A stretch of DNA of 64,000 bases from JALZCH01 sp036387135 (GTDB taxonomy: Bacteria > Acidobacteriota > Blastocatellia > Pyrinomonadales > Pyrinomonadaceae): the NCBI GenBank assembly GCA_036387135.1, contig DASVUH010000019.1, positions 62,001 to 126,000 on the forward strand, in the 5' to 3' direction. The translations under genes and the position numbers were made by a program. This document shows, one piece after another, positions 31,523 through 40,791 of this stretch (positions within the stretch are counted from its first letter, which is position 1; each line of letters begins with the position of its first letter). A model generated the notes under the pieces. That model did no database searches and was not told the origin of the DNA. It worked only from the letters and a program-made list of their open reading frames with translations.

Positions 31523-33043
31523 TTACGCTGTTTCGGCAATCCTGATCGCTTTTTCGCGGGCTTCTTCGATTGTGCCGACCATATAAAACGCTTGTTCGGG
31601 CATATCGTCGCATTTGCCGTCGAGAATCTCGCGGAAGCCGCGCACAGTGTCTTCGCGTTTGACGTATTTGCCTTCCAAGCCGGTGAACTGCGCGGCGACG
31701 AAGAACGGCTGCGAGAAGAAGCGTTGGATTTTACGCGCGCGCGCGACAGTCAGCTTGTCTTCTTCCGACAATTCGTCGAGTCCGAGAATTGCGATAATAT
31801 CCTGCAAATCTTTGTAGCGCTGCAAAATGCGTTTGACTTCCTGTGCGGTGCGATAATGCTCTTCACCGACAATATCCGAACTTAACAAAGTCGAGTTCGA
31901 CGCGAGCGGGTCAACCGCCGGATAAATTCCGAGTTCGACGATTTGACGCGACAACGCCGTTACGGCATCGAGGTGAGCAAATGTCGTGGCGGGCGCGGGA
32001 TCGGTGTAATCGTCTGCCGGGACGTAAACGGCTTGAATCGAAGTGATGGCTCCGACTTTCGTCGAAGTAATGCGCTCCTGCATTTCGCCCATTTCCGTTG
32101 CCAGATTGGGTTGGTATCCCACCGCCGAAGGCATACGTCCGAGCAGTGCGGAAACTTCCGAACCGGCTTGCGTAAAGCGGAAAATGTTGTCAACGAAAAA
32201 CAGCACGTCATTTCCCTGATCGCGGAAATATTCAGCCACGGTCAAGCCGGACAATGCCACGCGCAAACGCGCTCCCGGCGGTTCCGTCATCTGTCCGTAA
32301 ACCAAAGCCACTTTTGAACCTGCAATCGCGCTTTTATCAACTTTAGTCAAATCAAACGCGCCGGTTTCCTCCATATTATGGTTGAATTCTTTGCCGTAAG
32401 TGATAACTTCCGATTCGACCATTTCGCGCAAAAGGTCGTTTCCCTCGCGCGTGCGCTCGCCGACACCGGCGAAAACCGAATAACCTTCGCGCGCCTTTGC
32501 GATGTTGTTAATCAGTTCCATAATCAGAACCGTTTTACCAACGCCCGCGCCGCCGAAAAGACCGATTTTTCCGCCGCGTTTGAACGGCTGAATAAGGTCA
32601 ATAACTTTGATCCCGGTTTCAAACATTTCAAGCTCGGTGGCTTGTTCTTCAAATGTCGGAGCGTGGCGGTGAATCGGGCTGCGAGTCGCCGAATTAACCG
32701 GACCAAGCTCGTCAACCGGATCGCCGATAACGTTCATCACGCGCCCTAAGGTCGCTTCCCCGACCGGAACGCTGATTCCCGCGCCGAGGTCAATCACTTT
32801 CATCCCGCGCACCATTCCGTCGGTCGGAAGCATCGAGACGGCGCGCACACGACCTTCGCCGAGATGCTGCTGCACTTCGCAAACGACATCAACGGTCGTC
32901 GGCACGTCGAAACCTTCCGAAGTAATGCGCAAAGCCTGATAAATCGGCGGTAAATAATTATCAAATTCCACGTCAACCACCGGACCGATGATTTGCACCA
33001 CGCGCCCGATCTGGTTTCCGTTTGTTGCTGTAGCAGTAGCCAT
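31523..33043 (-). CDS. atpD: ATP synthase F1 beta subunit
   Basis: The 506-residue catalytic subunit has the P-loop GGAGVGKTVL, the catalytic Glu in GERTREGNDL, the LYGQMTEPPGARLRVALSGL-type block (VYGQMTEPPGARLRV) and the DELSEEDKL C-terminal motif. It is slightly longer than usual through a short Ala/Thr/Asn N-terminus. Only atpC follows. The other F-type subunits are not in the window, so the ATP synthase genes are split into at least two loci. Confidence 0.97.
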   Translation of the reverse strand: MATATATNGNQIGRVVQIIGPVVDVEFDNYLPPIYQALRITSEGFDVPTTVDVVCEVQQHLGEGRVRAVSMLPTDGMVRGMKVIDLGAGISVPVGEATLGRVMNVIGDPVDELGPVNSATRSPIHRHAPTFEEQATELEMFETGIKVIDLIQPFKRGGKIGLFGGAGVGKTVLIMELINNIAKAREGYSVFAGVGERTREGNDLLREMVESEVITYGKEFNHNMEETGAFDLTKVDKSAIAGSKVALVYGQMTEPPGARLRVALSGLTVAEYFRDQGNDVLFFVDNIFRFTQAGSEVSALLGRMPSAVGYQPNLATEMGEMQERITSTKVGAITSIQAVYVPADDYTDPAPATTFAHLDAVTALSRQIVELGIYPAVDPLASNSTLLSSDIVGEEHYRTAQEVKRILQRYKDLQDIIAILGLDELSEEDKLTVARARKIQRFFSQPFFVAAQFTGLEGKYVKREDTVRGFREILDGKCDDMPEQAFYMVGTIEEAREKAIRIAETA

Positions 33044-33808
33044 AATTTAAATAAACTAACTCCTCTTTAATAACTGTTATGAAAAGGCTGGTTAACAAAG
33101 AGATAAATTTAACACAGTTTTTGCGGTCAAAGCAAAGATAGTGCGATTTGTCACAAACTTGATAAAGCTGAGACAAAGTAAGATTTTCGCTTTCAATCCG
33201 CATTTCCATCTGCCGGCTTGCCGAGTGTCAAAAAAGACACCGGCTTTAATGCTAAGTGTCTTTTATTTTGAGTTATCGCCAAAATAACCTTGAAATTTTA
33301 TCTTCCTTTGCCCTTCAATTGAATTAAGAGTGGAACTGACTCGATTGCACGGTAATTACCCAAAACATCAACAACATTGGGTAAAGAATCATCTGCTTTG
33401 AAAAAAGTTAAGTTTTTAACCTCTTCGCGGCAACGGTTATTCTTTAACAAGTAATTTTATTTATCTTTACTTTGATGGATTTTCCACCACTCTCGACTTT
33501 TCTTTAAAATTTTTTGAATATCTTCAGGAGACAAAGGTTCAGATACTTTAAACGTTAGTTTTGTTAATTGGACGATAAATTCCCGATTTCATAGATGCGG
33601 GCTGTTCACAAGGAATTTTTTGTAGCCCCAAACTACGAGAAAGTCGAACAGTCAACGGTGTGGAGTCTCGAAAATGCACTTACGACTTCTCGAAAGAAGC
33701 TCAAACGGTTTCGCAGTTCCAATACACCGCTAAATTGGGCAACTTCCTCAGCTCGTATAATTAAGATTGCTGCGCGCTGACATCAATTCTTTAATTGACT
33801 AAATTATT
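33044..33808. other. AT-rich intergenic stretch upstream of atpD
   Basis: About 765 bases without an intact gene. The right part holds a short remnant related to the neighbouring lipoprotein (separate entry). A 61-residue open frame on the plus strand (33595-33780) has no ribosome site or recognisable family. The atpD promoter must lie near 33060-33150, but I see no convincing -35/-10 pair. The base composition is clearly more AT-rich than the flanking housekeeping genes. Confidence 0.6.
33457..33588 (-). pseudogene. Remnant of a paralogue of the adjacent lipoprotein (C-terminal 43 codons)
   Basis: The minus-strand frame ending at 33457 encodes FIVQLTKLTFKV, then SPEDIQKILKKSREWWKI. This aligns with the C-terminus of the lipoprotein encoded at 33809-34360 (LEQLTGLKFDY, then DDVQRIIKQARLWWKV). 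A stop precedes the fragment at 33589 and no start codon is available. It is the tail of a degraded tandem duplicate. Confidence 0.65.
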
Positions 33809-34360
33809 TTAATTCTTCTGAAATTCATTTTTGTTAACTTTCCACCATAATCTAGCCTGCTTGATAATTCTTTGTACATCGTCATTTTCAGACATATTGT
33901 ATGTTTGAGATAAATTTTCTGTGTAATCGAATTTTAAACCAGTTAATTGTTCTAAAGCAGAAATGATAAGCCTGTCTAATTCTTTTTGTTGGACTTCTAC
34001 TTCGCTGCCTCCACTTAAAGCACCTTGGTTCAATTCCAGGACATCCGCTAAATCCGGGACAAAAGTTTTGTCATTTAGCTTTTTTACCTCTTTAACTACA
34101 TCTTTCTTAATTTGAAAGGAAAACCCCTTCAAACCTTTTCTAATCACAGCTACGTCTTTTTCCTGAACAGCTTTATCCAGTGCTTTCTTTGCAACGTAAT
34201 AATCCTTTGCCAGAACCAAGTCTTGTTGCTGTGGATTTTGCATATCAGTTTTTACTACATCCTTTGATTGTTCAAGTTTTATCTTATCCGTGTTTAATGA
34301 TTGAATATCGCAACCAACCATAAACAAAACTAAAAAAAGTATGTATGAAGATATATTCAT
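33809..34360 (-). CDS. Lipoprotein of unknown function
   Basis: The 183-residue protein has a short signal peptide (SYILFLVLFMVGC) with lipidated Cys17. The mature chain is helical and Lys-rich with a C-terminal LWWKVNK motif. ATG 34360 has AAAGGAG eight bases upstream and lies 25 nt after the 966-residue secreted protein, so the two form an operon. A decayed second copy of its C-terminus lies downstream at 33457-33588. No family is recognised. Confidence 0.72.
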   Translation of the reverse strand: MNISSYILFLVLFMVGCDIQSLNTDKIKLEQSKDVVKTDMQNPQQQDLVLAKDYYVAKKALDKAVQEKDVAVIRKGLKGFSFQIKKDVVKEVKKLNDKTFVPDLADVLELNQGALSGGSEVEVQQKELDRLIISALEQLTGLKFDYTENLSQTYNMSENDDVQRIIKQARLWWKVNKNEFQKN

Positions 34361-34385
34361 AATTGTTTCTCCTTTAAATTCTGCA

Positions 34386-37286
34386 TCAAAAGCCGTTGTT
34401 GTCTAATGCAATAGCAGTACCATTATCAACCCACAGACCATTTTGTTTAATAAACTTAATATGATCCTTCCAGGGATAGTAATCGGATATTCGTTTCCAA
34501 CTGCCCTCAATTTCAAGTCTGGCAAACTCCCGAAAGTGAAGACGAATTTCAAATATGTCGCCGTTAGTTCCAGCACTATGTCGAATCCCGTATTTTGGAT
34601 TGTCTTTTCCGGTAAGAGTGCCTCTTGAATTCGTGCAATTACCTTCCTGAGAATAAGGATTATTGCATTCGGGGTCGTCAGTTGATTGGTCATCATTGCC
34701 TTCAACTTCATCTGTTGGATAGTTCGATATATCGAAAAATGGAGGATATGACTGATCTTGAGAGCTAATGTTAGCAGGATTGATAATTTTTACCCGCATC
34801 TGCCTTGAAGAATCCCATTTGCGGTTAGCACCTCCCGAAAGAGGACCTCCAAAGAAAGGATGAGTTCCTCCGGGAACAGAAGTGGTATTTGCACCACTAA
34901 AATTTGGTCTGTTGCTGTCTGTAATTATCTCCAAAGGTTGAATAGTGAAAGTAAATGCAATATCAGTAACAATATAGCCGCCAGATTGTTGAGGTCTCCC
35001 GATACCGGCATTATTATAGTATGTGTTCGCGCCTATATTTGAAGTAATTTCGCTCCAAACTACCCAAACTCTTAATTCTTTAAGAACTCTTCCCTGATAT
35101 TTGATTCTTACTATATGTCTGAGTGCCGTATCTTTTGAAAGAGTTGCCTGAAATGGATTATTCGGCGATTCAACAGCCCCCTCCCATTCAATATCGTTAG
35201 GGACGTGAATATCACGATATTGGACTGTAGCCGAAAGCGTAACTTGACTATTCGGTGCCCCTTTTGGCGTTACGAAATGAAGTATATTTGCGTCGCCGAC
35301 AACTTGAGTAACGCGCGTAGCCCCGTTTGCCGATACATCAAGTACTTTAGGAAGAACCTCCATGTATCCGTCACGGACAACTTCAATTGGATGGTTCTCA
35401 CACATATATCCGTGAAGATCCAGTCTCCAGTTAGGCGCGGTCCACGTCGCGGTAATTGTCGCCAATCCTTGATCCATCGCAGTTGTAGAACCGTAATAAT
35501 TTGCCCAAGCTACATCGTAATCGGAACTGGTAAAATACGGAATATCGGCGTAATGCTCAGGCAGCATATAACCGAAACAATTTGTAGTAGTTTCCATTGC
35601 TGCGAATTGAGCTATGTCGCCGGGATAGTTATACACGTCCGATGGCGTCACCCTGCCGTCGAAAAAGCTATCGGGACAACAGTTGTAACAAGCATACGTA
35701 CTGCTAACACCTCTGACTGTATTGACCTGCTCGCTTCGTCCGCTAACCGTTTTATTGTCGCTTCCGCTCATTGACCAAGCAATTTGACCGCGATCTATAT
35801 TCAGCGGAATTAGCTTTCCGGTCGAATCCGGCGTTTGATTGTCTCGCAACGATTTAAAATCAACGATAATGGTTTGTCTGGGTTTGAGCACTTTCACGCC
35901 CAATGAATAACCACCGCCTTCGTATATTAAGTTGGCAATGTATTTCTTCGGTGTGTCGGTTTCGTTTTTAATAAACACCACCGTGTTGTAATCCTCATCT
36001 ACTTTCCACGGAAAGCCGCCCGCGCTTGCCGGCATCTTTTCCGGGTCAAGTAGCGGCACTTGAAACACTTGCTGACCGCTTCGGCTTACGCTCAGTGCGT
36101 TGAAAACGACGCTGCCCGGCGTTGTTGTGTATTCAAGCTCAAGTCCGGCAAAGGTTACGCTTGCTGGAACATTCGCCTGCTGAACGGCTTGTTTGACGGC
36201 GAGAGTTTGGACTTCGCCCGGATTTAATTGAACTTCGGGAACAGTGACAAATGCGACATCGCCGTTCTCGTTTGTATAAGGAATGCGTCCTTTAATGGTT
36301 GTTTGCCGGTCTCCTACGTTTCTGGCGACAATTATTTGTTCAAGCTCGTCGCCATTGATTGCACCCAGTCGCAATCCGCCGCCGTTAAGTTTTGATGAAT
36401 GTTGATTTGTTGGATCAACAAAACCGGCAATCGTTGAAAAGCCCGTATTTTGATTGGAGATCAACATTCGCGCCATAATCGCGCCCGGCGACCCGTCGTG
36501 TGTAATCGAGATTCCGCCGGTTTTAAGCATCGTTCCGTTTTGGTGACCAACAACATCGCGGATAACATCAAGTACCCGAGTTTGGTGCGGATTTAATCGT
36601 ATTACTGCCGGTTGTTGTTGTCGTGGCGCAGTTCCCTCAATTTTTATAGTCGTAGTTACAGTTGTGTTTGTTGTATTTGAAACAATAAATTTTGTATTCG
36701 ATTGCGATGACGGCATCCACCATACGTTTTCCATTCGCTGCGAGGGAAACCGTGTTGCCGGAGTGATAAATTGTTCGTCAAAAAGTATTCCGCCTTTGAG
36801 AATTTTAAATTGAGTTCCAAGCTGCAATCGCATTCCTTGATGCGTTACCTGCAAGCTGCCTTCTTCAAATTGCGGCAAATGCCCGGCTAGCAATTCGCGC
36901 ACTTCAACCTCCTGATAAGAAGTCGCCGGGATAGTCAAAGCCGGAATGTCCAATCTTTCTCCGTTTAAGCCGTAAAAAGTAGGACTGACAACGAGCGGTT
37001 CGGGTCCTTTGTTGTTGAACATCAACATTGTTTCTTGGTTTTCTTTAAGGCTATAGTATGAGCCGACGAGCGTGTGTGTCTCAGCACCGGCACTTGCTTG
37101 CGAACAACAGCTCTGAGCGGCTTTTTCTGCTAAATCTTCCTTTTGCTGCTCGGCTGTATGCCCACTTGCTTTAAAGTAATCGGAAAATGCGAAACTGCCG
37201 ATAATGGCGATAAGAATTGTTAACGAACCTAAGAAAACGGATTTGTTCAAAACAACGTGCGAGTTCGATGAATTTATGTTCGGCAT
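34386..37286 (-). CDS. Large secreted or surface-anchored protein of unknown function
   Basis: The 966-residue protein has an N-terminal membrane segment (SVFLGSLTILIAIIGSFAFS). The first 500 residues are beta-rich with repeated Ig-like themes: NNKGPEPLVVSPTFYG, VSNTTNTTVTTTIKI, KNETDTPKKYIANLIYEGGG. The middle has a Cys-rich patch (YACYNCCPDSFFDG), and the C-terminal part ends in FARLEIEGSWKRISDYYPWK. ATG 37286 has GAGG nine bases upstream. I recognise no named domain. It is likely exported and, with the following lipoprotein, forms a two-gene envelope unit. Codon composition is more AT-rich than in neighbouring core genes. Confidence 0.75.
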   Translation of the reverse strand: MPNINSSNSHVVLNKSVFLGSLTILIAIIGSFAFSDYFKASGHTAEQQKEDLAEKAAQSCCSQASAGAETHTLVGSYYSLKENQETMLMFNNKGPEPLVVSPTFYGLNGERLDIPALTIPATSYQEVEVRELLAGHLPQFEEGSLQVTHQGMRLQLGTQFKILKGGILFDEQFITPATRFPSQRMENVWWMPSSQSNTKFIVSNTTNTTVTTTIKIEGTAPRQQQPAVIRLNPHQTRVLDVIRDVVGHQNGTMLKTGGISITHDGSPGAIMARMLISNQNTGFSTIAGFVDPTNQHSSKLNGGGLRLGAINGDELEQIIVARNVGDRQTTIKGRIPYTNENGDVAFVTVPEVQLNPGEVQTLAVKQAVQQANVPASVTFAGLELEYTTTPGSVVFNALSVSRSGQQVFQVPLLDPEKMPASAGGFPWKVDEDYNTVVFIKNETDTPKKYIANLIYEGGGYSLGVKVLKPRQTIIVDFKSLRDNQTPDSTGKLIPLNIDRGQIAWSMSGSDNKTVSGRSEQVNTVRGVSSTYACYNCCPDSFFDGRVTPSDVYNYPGDIAQFAAMETTTNCFGYMLPEHYADIPYFTSSDYDVAWANYYGSTTAMDQGLATITATWTAPNWRLDLHGYMCENHPIEVVRDGYMEVLPKVLDVSANGATRVTQVVGDANILHFVTPKGAPNSQVTLSATVQYRDIHVPNDIEWEGAVESPNNPFQATLSKDTALRHIVRIKYQGRVLKELRVWVVWSEITSNIGANTYYNNAGIGRPQQSGGYIVTDIAFTFTIQPLEIITDSNRPNFSGANTTSVPGGTHPFFGGPLSGGANRKWDSSRQMRVKIINPANISSQDQSYPPFFDISNYPTDEVEGNDDQSTDDPECNNPYSQEGNCTNSRGTLTGKDNPKYGIRHSAGTNGDIFEIRLHFREFARLEIEGSWKRISDYYPWKDHIKFIKQNGLWVDNGTAIALDNNGF

Positions 37287-37806
37287 TGATTTAATCCTCG
37301 TAAAGTTATGGAAAAGATAAAAACACTTCTCCCGTTGTAAGAGATGACGCTTTGTGGAAAACGCCAGGAACTGATTACGCGGTAAATGCAGGCGCGCTAC
37401 TTTATCGTCTGCAACAAAAAATCAATTAACTAAGGTGAGAAAAGACAATCTGATTGAAGTGGATTGTGCTGATCTCGCTTTTAACATGCCTCTCCCTCAA
37501 GACGAGTAAAAATCAAAAGATAAATTTCTCGTCCAGACCTTATTGCGATTGTAATGAGCTATTGATACGCGAAGGATATTACGCCCGTCTTTTTATTATG
37601 TCAACAGATTTTTTCATGAATTTTCCGTTAAATTTAAGAATGGGAAAATCCATAAAAACGATTCCCCTTGACTGTTTTTTTATCGCCTTTAGCGAAATCG
37701 AATGATTTCTACGCACTTATTCCTGACGCGGCTTGCTCTTGCACTTAAATTCGGCGCGTAGCATAATTTTAAGTGAAATTTATTTAGAAATTAACCAATA
37801 CTCGTT
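37287..37806. other. Intergenic region between the secreted protein and phoH
   Basis: About 520 bases, AT-rich, between divergent genes. It must contain both promoters. A TTG-started 83-codon frame (37454-37705) is open but lacks a ribosome site and looks non-coding. I see no repeat array or RNA motif here. Confidence 0.55.
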
Positions 37807-39894
37807 TTGAAAAAAATAGAACTTCCGCCGAGAGGCATCGAAACACTTTTTGGCGTTCACGACCAAAACATCAAATATCTCGAATCATTGCTCGACGTGC
37901 GCGTTGACGCGCGCGGCAGCGAACTATTGATTGACGGCGGCGACGAAGACGTGCAGATTGTCGAAAACATCCTGCACGATTTTTCCGACCTATTCGTCGC
38001 CGGAAAACAATTTTCCGACAAAGACCTGCGCGAGGCTTTTAAACAAATCGCCGACGACCGCGCTTTGTCGCTGCGCGATTATTTTGAAACCTCGCGTTTT
38101 AACCCGTCGGGCAAAAAAACCGTCGCCCCGAAAACCGCCACGCAACGAAAATATATCGAAGCCATCGGCAAAAACGATTTGACTTTCGGAATCGGTCCGG
38201 CGGGCACGGGAAAATCATTTTTGGCAGTTGCAATGGCTGTTCAAGACCTTTTTCAGAAGAAGGTTTCCCGAATTATTCTGACTCGCCCGGCGGTCGAAGC
38301 GGGAGAAAAGCTCGGCTTTTTGCCCGGCGATTTGCAGGACAAAGTTGACCCGTATTTGCGCCCGCTGTATGACGCGCTGTTCGATTTGGTTGACGCCGAA
38401 CGCGTCACGAAAATGCTCGAAAAACGCATTATCGAAGTCGCTCCGCTGGCTTTTATGCGCGGTCGCTCGCAAACTTTGGACAGCAAAATCTTAACGCCCG
38501 GCGGCTGGCGGAAAATGGGCGACATCGAAATCGGCGACGATGTGATTGGTTCGGAAGGCAAAGCCGTCAAAGTCATCGGCGTTTTTCCGCAAGGCAAAAA
38601 AGCTGTTTATCGTTTGACGATGACTGACGGCTCGTCAACTCTGGCTTGCGCCGAACATCTCTGGGCGGTTAAAACTCTGGAAGACAAACGCCGAAACAAA
38701 GATTTTCGCGTTTTGGAAACACAGGAAATGCTGAGCAATTTCCGCCGCAATCACCAATATCGTTACGAATTGCCGATGCTTTCCGCGCCGGTCGAGTTTC
38801 CGCGCCAATTTGTTCCGATTGAGCCGTATGCGCTCGGTTTATTGCTTGGCGACGGATGCATCACGGATAAAACTTCGCCAAGTTTCTGCACTTCCGATGC
38901 CGAATTAATCTCCGCTTTGCAAATTTCACTATCGGATTTGAATTTAAATTTCCGCCGCAAATCAGCGATTGATTACGTCATCACCAATCCGCTTGCCGGA
39001 AAAGGCGGGCATTTCTCGCAAACAATTCGTAATCCGCTGACTCAATCTCTGCGCGAATTAAAGTTAGCCGGAACAAATTCGGCGACGAAATTCGTTCCTG
39101 ACGTTTATCTTTATAACAGTGCGGAAATTCGTCTAGCGGTTTTGCAGGGCTTGCTCGATACCGACGGCGGACCTGTCACCCAAAAAGGAAGAACCTGCCG
39201 GATTCAATACACAACAACGTCGCAGCAGTTAAAAGATGACGTAATTTTTCTCGCCCGCTCGCTCGGCGGCGCGGCTCATTGCCGCAAGCGCAAAGCTGAA
39301 GGACGCGCGCCCGGTTTTGCGCGGGGGCGCGAAATCGTCTATCGCAACGACGCATTTACTTTAGACATTCGTCTGCCGAAAGGAATCGAGCCGTTTCGCT
39401 TGCAGCGCAAAGCCGAGATTTATCGTGCGAACGGCGGCGGTCGCCCGATGCGTTTTATCAAAAACATCGAATTTGTCGGCGAAGCCGAAACCCAATGCAT
39501 CGCGGTTGCGGCGCTCGATTCGCTTTATGTCACCGACGATTTTATTTTGACTCACAACACGCTTGCGGATGCTTTTATCATTTTGGACGAAGCTCAAAAT
39601 ACGACGAGCGAGCAGATGAAAATGTTTTTGACGCGCATCGGTTTCGGCTCAAAAGCCGTTGTTACCGGCGACATCACGCAGATTGATTTACCGCGCGGGC
39701 AGCGAAGCGGTTTGAAAGAAGCGCAGGAGGTTTTGGGCAATGTTACGGGAATTGATTTCGTTCATTTCAGCAAAAGAGATGTTGTGCGCCACAAGCTCGT
39801 GCAAATGATTGTCGAGGCTTACGAGGAACACACAAAACAACAAACGGACGAACGCGAATCAAAAAACGATAGTAGTTCTGAAAATCGCAAATAA
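37807..39894 (+). CDS. phoH: PhoH-like ATPase containing an in-frame intein
   Basis: The 695-residue precursor starts at TTG 37807 (no in-frame ATG precedes the conserved KH-like N-terminus IELPPRGIETLFGVHDQNI). Walker A is GPAGTGKS near residue 135. At residues 221-584 a 364-residue intein interrupts the protein between AFMRGR and TLADAFIILDEAQNTT, which contains Walker B. Removing it leaves 331 residues, the normal PhoH length. PhoH-like proteins are RecA-type ATPases linked to RNA metabolism, often near ybeY. Here ybeY lies 8 kb away. Confidence 0.93.
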   Translation: MKKIELPPRGIETLFGVHDQNIKYLESLLDVRVDARGSELLIDGGDEDVQIVENILHDFSDLFVAGKQFSDKDLREAFKQIADDRALSLRDYFETSRFNPSGKKTVAPKTATQRKYIEAIGKNDLTFGIGPAGTGKSFLAVAMAVQDLFQKKVSRIILTRPAVEAGEKLGFLPGDLQDKVDPYLRPLYDALFDLVDAERVTKMLEKRIIEVAPLAFMRGRSQTLDSKILTPGGWRKMGDIEIGDDVIGSEGKAVKVIGVFPQGKKAVYRLTMTDGSSTLACAEHLWAVKTLEDKRRNKDFRVLETQEMLSNFRRNHQYRYELPMLSAPVEFPRQFVPIEPYALGLLLGDGCITDKTSPSFCTSDAELISALQISLSDLNLNFRRKSAIDYVITNPLAGKGGHFSQTIRNPLTQSLRELKLAGTNSATKFVPDVYLYNSAEIRLAVLQGLLDTDGGPVTQKGRTCRIQYTTTSQQLKDDVIFLARSLGGAAHCRKRKAEGRAPGFARGREIVYRNDAFTLDIRLPKGIEPFRLQRKAEIYRANGGGRPMRFIKNIEFVGEAETQCIAVAALDSLYVTDDFILTHNTLADAFIILDEAQNTTSEQMKMFLTRIGFGSKAVVTGDITQIDLPRGQRSGLKEAQEVLGNVTGIDFVHFSKRDVVRHKLVQMIVEAYEEHTKQQTDERESKNDSSSENRK
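38467..39558 (+). other. Intein with LAGLIDADG homing endonuclease, in phoH
   Basis: The insertion begins with Ser1 (SQTLDSKILTPGGWRKMGDI, splicing block A) and ends with the dipeptide His-Asn (YVTDDFILTHN), followed by extein Thr. Block B is seen as LACAEHLWAV. The two endonuclease motifs are LGLLLGDGCIT and LQGLLDTDGG, typical of the dodecapeptide family. All splicing residues appear intact, although the first residue is Ser rather than the common Cys. The insertion site lies next to the Walker B strand, a typical conserved target. Confidence 0.93.
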
Positions 39895-39915
39895 AAATCC
39901 GATAAAATTTGGAAG

Positions 39916-39955
39916 AAAAAGGCTGGCAAAACATTAATGTTTTGCCAGCCTTTTT
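39916..39955. terminator. Perfect 40-bp palindromic terminator after phoH
   Basis: AAAAAGGCTGGCAAAACATT is followed by its reverse complement without a loop. A and T runs at both ends allow bidirectional use. It lies 22 nt after the phoH stop. Confidence 0.9.
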
Positions 39956-40169
39956 CGTTCGGCAAAGTTTGTTGTCGTCAATTTTGCGGTAGGCGACAAA
40001 ATTTATGTTTTCTGTTTCCTCAGCGCCGTTTAAAACTCGCGTCGAATTGTCGAAAATGAAGCGTTTGCCCGACGCACTAATGATGTAAGTAGCCACTTCA
40101 TAAAAATCTCCTTTAGCCAGATAAGGCGCAAAAGGAATTGAAAACAGCTAAAAAAGTCGGCAAAAAATT

Positions 40170-40197
40170 TGTTTTTTTTGAAAACAGTCGTATAATC
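40170..40197 (+). promoter_or_regulatory. Candidate promoter of the ECF sigma gene
   Basis: TTGTTT (40170-40175), 16 bp, TATAAT (40192-40197). The ATG at 40211 would lie only about 7 nt from the predicted start of transcription, so the mRNA would be nearly leaderless. The box sits in the context CGTATAATCCGG, which recurs at ybeY. Confidence 0.5.
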
Positions 40198-40210
40198 CGG
40201 CTGAAAAAAG

Positions 40211-40774
40211 ATGCCACAACCGGAAGAAGTTACAATTCTGCTGAAAGCAATGACATCCGGCGATGAAAACGCGCCGGAGAAATTGCTGCCGATTATTTAC
40301 AACGATTTGCGCCGATTAGCCGGAGCTTATCTTTCAAACGAGCGGAAAGACCACACTTTGCAGCCGACGGCGCTCGTTCACGAGGCTTATATTCGATTGG
40401 TTGATTGGGAAAACGTTTCGTGGCAAAATCGCGCTCACTTTTTTGCAGTCGCGGCGCAGGTGATGCGGAGAATTCTGGTTGACCACGCGCGCGGGAAAAA
40501 AGCCGAAAAACGCGGCGGCTTCGGGCAGTTGCTCTCGCTTGACGAAGCGGTTAGCTTTTCAGAGAAAAAAGACGTGGATTTGGTTGCGCTCGACGATGCG
40601 CTAACCGAGCTTGAAAAGAGCGACCCGCGACAGGCGAAAATCGTAGAACTCAGATTTTTTGGCGGGCTAACGATTGAAGAAACCGCCGAAGCCTTAAGAA
40701 TTTCGCCCGCCACGGTCAAAAACGAATGGGCATTCGCCAAAGCGTGGCTTCGCGTTGAGCTAACCAAAAGCTGA
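40211..40774 (+). CDS. ECF-like sigma-70 factor (kinase-associated type)
   Basis: The 187-residue protein belongs to the ECF-like family common in Acidobacteria and Planctomycetes. Region 2 reads HEAYIRLVDWENVSWQNRAH with FFAVAAQVMRRILVDHAR, and region 4 reads LRFFGGLTIEETAEALRIS followed by PATVKNEWAFAKAWL. Members of this family often stand directly before a Ser/Thr kinase gene. Here the kinase follows, but a transposase element is inserted between them. Confidence 0.9.
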   Translation: MPQPEEVTILLKAMTSGDENAPEKLLPIIYNDLRRLAGAYLSNERKDHTLQPTALVHEAYIRLVDWENVSWQNRAHFFAVAAQVMRRILVDHARGKKAEKRGGFGQLLSLDEAVSFSEKKDVDLVALDDALTELEKSDPRQAKIVELRFFGGLTIEETAEALRISPATVKNEWAFAKAWLRVELTKS

Positions 40775-40791
40775 ACAATTATAACTTGATA

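Noticed and set aside
33595..33780. 61-codon plus-strand open frame
   Set aside because: No ribosome site and no family; it lies in the decayed AT-rich stretch.
37454..37705. 83-codon plus-strand open frame
   Set aside because: TTG start, no ribosome site, no recognisable domain, composition like the surrounding intergenic DNA.
39767..40096. Minus-strand 109-codon open frame after phoH
   Set aside because: It reads straight through the perfect 40-bp terminator and into the phoH coding region. The AAAGGAG near 40110 fits a GTG start, but nothing beyond the first 60 codons can be real; I see no homology.
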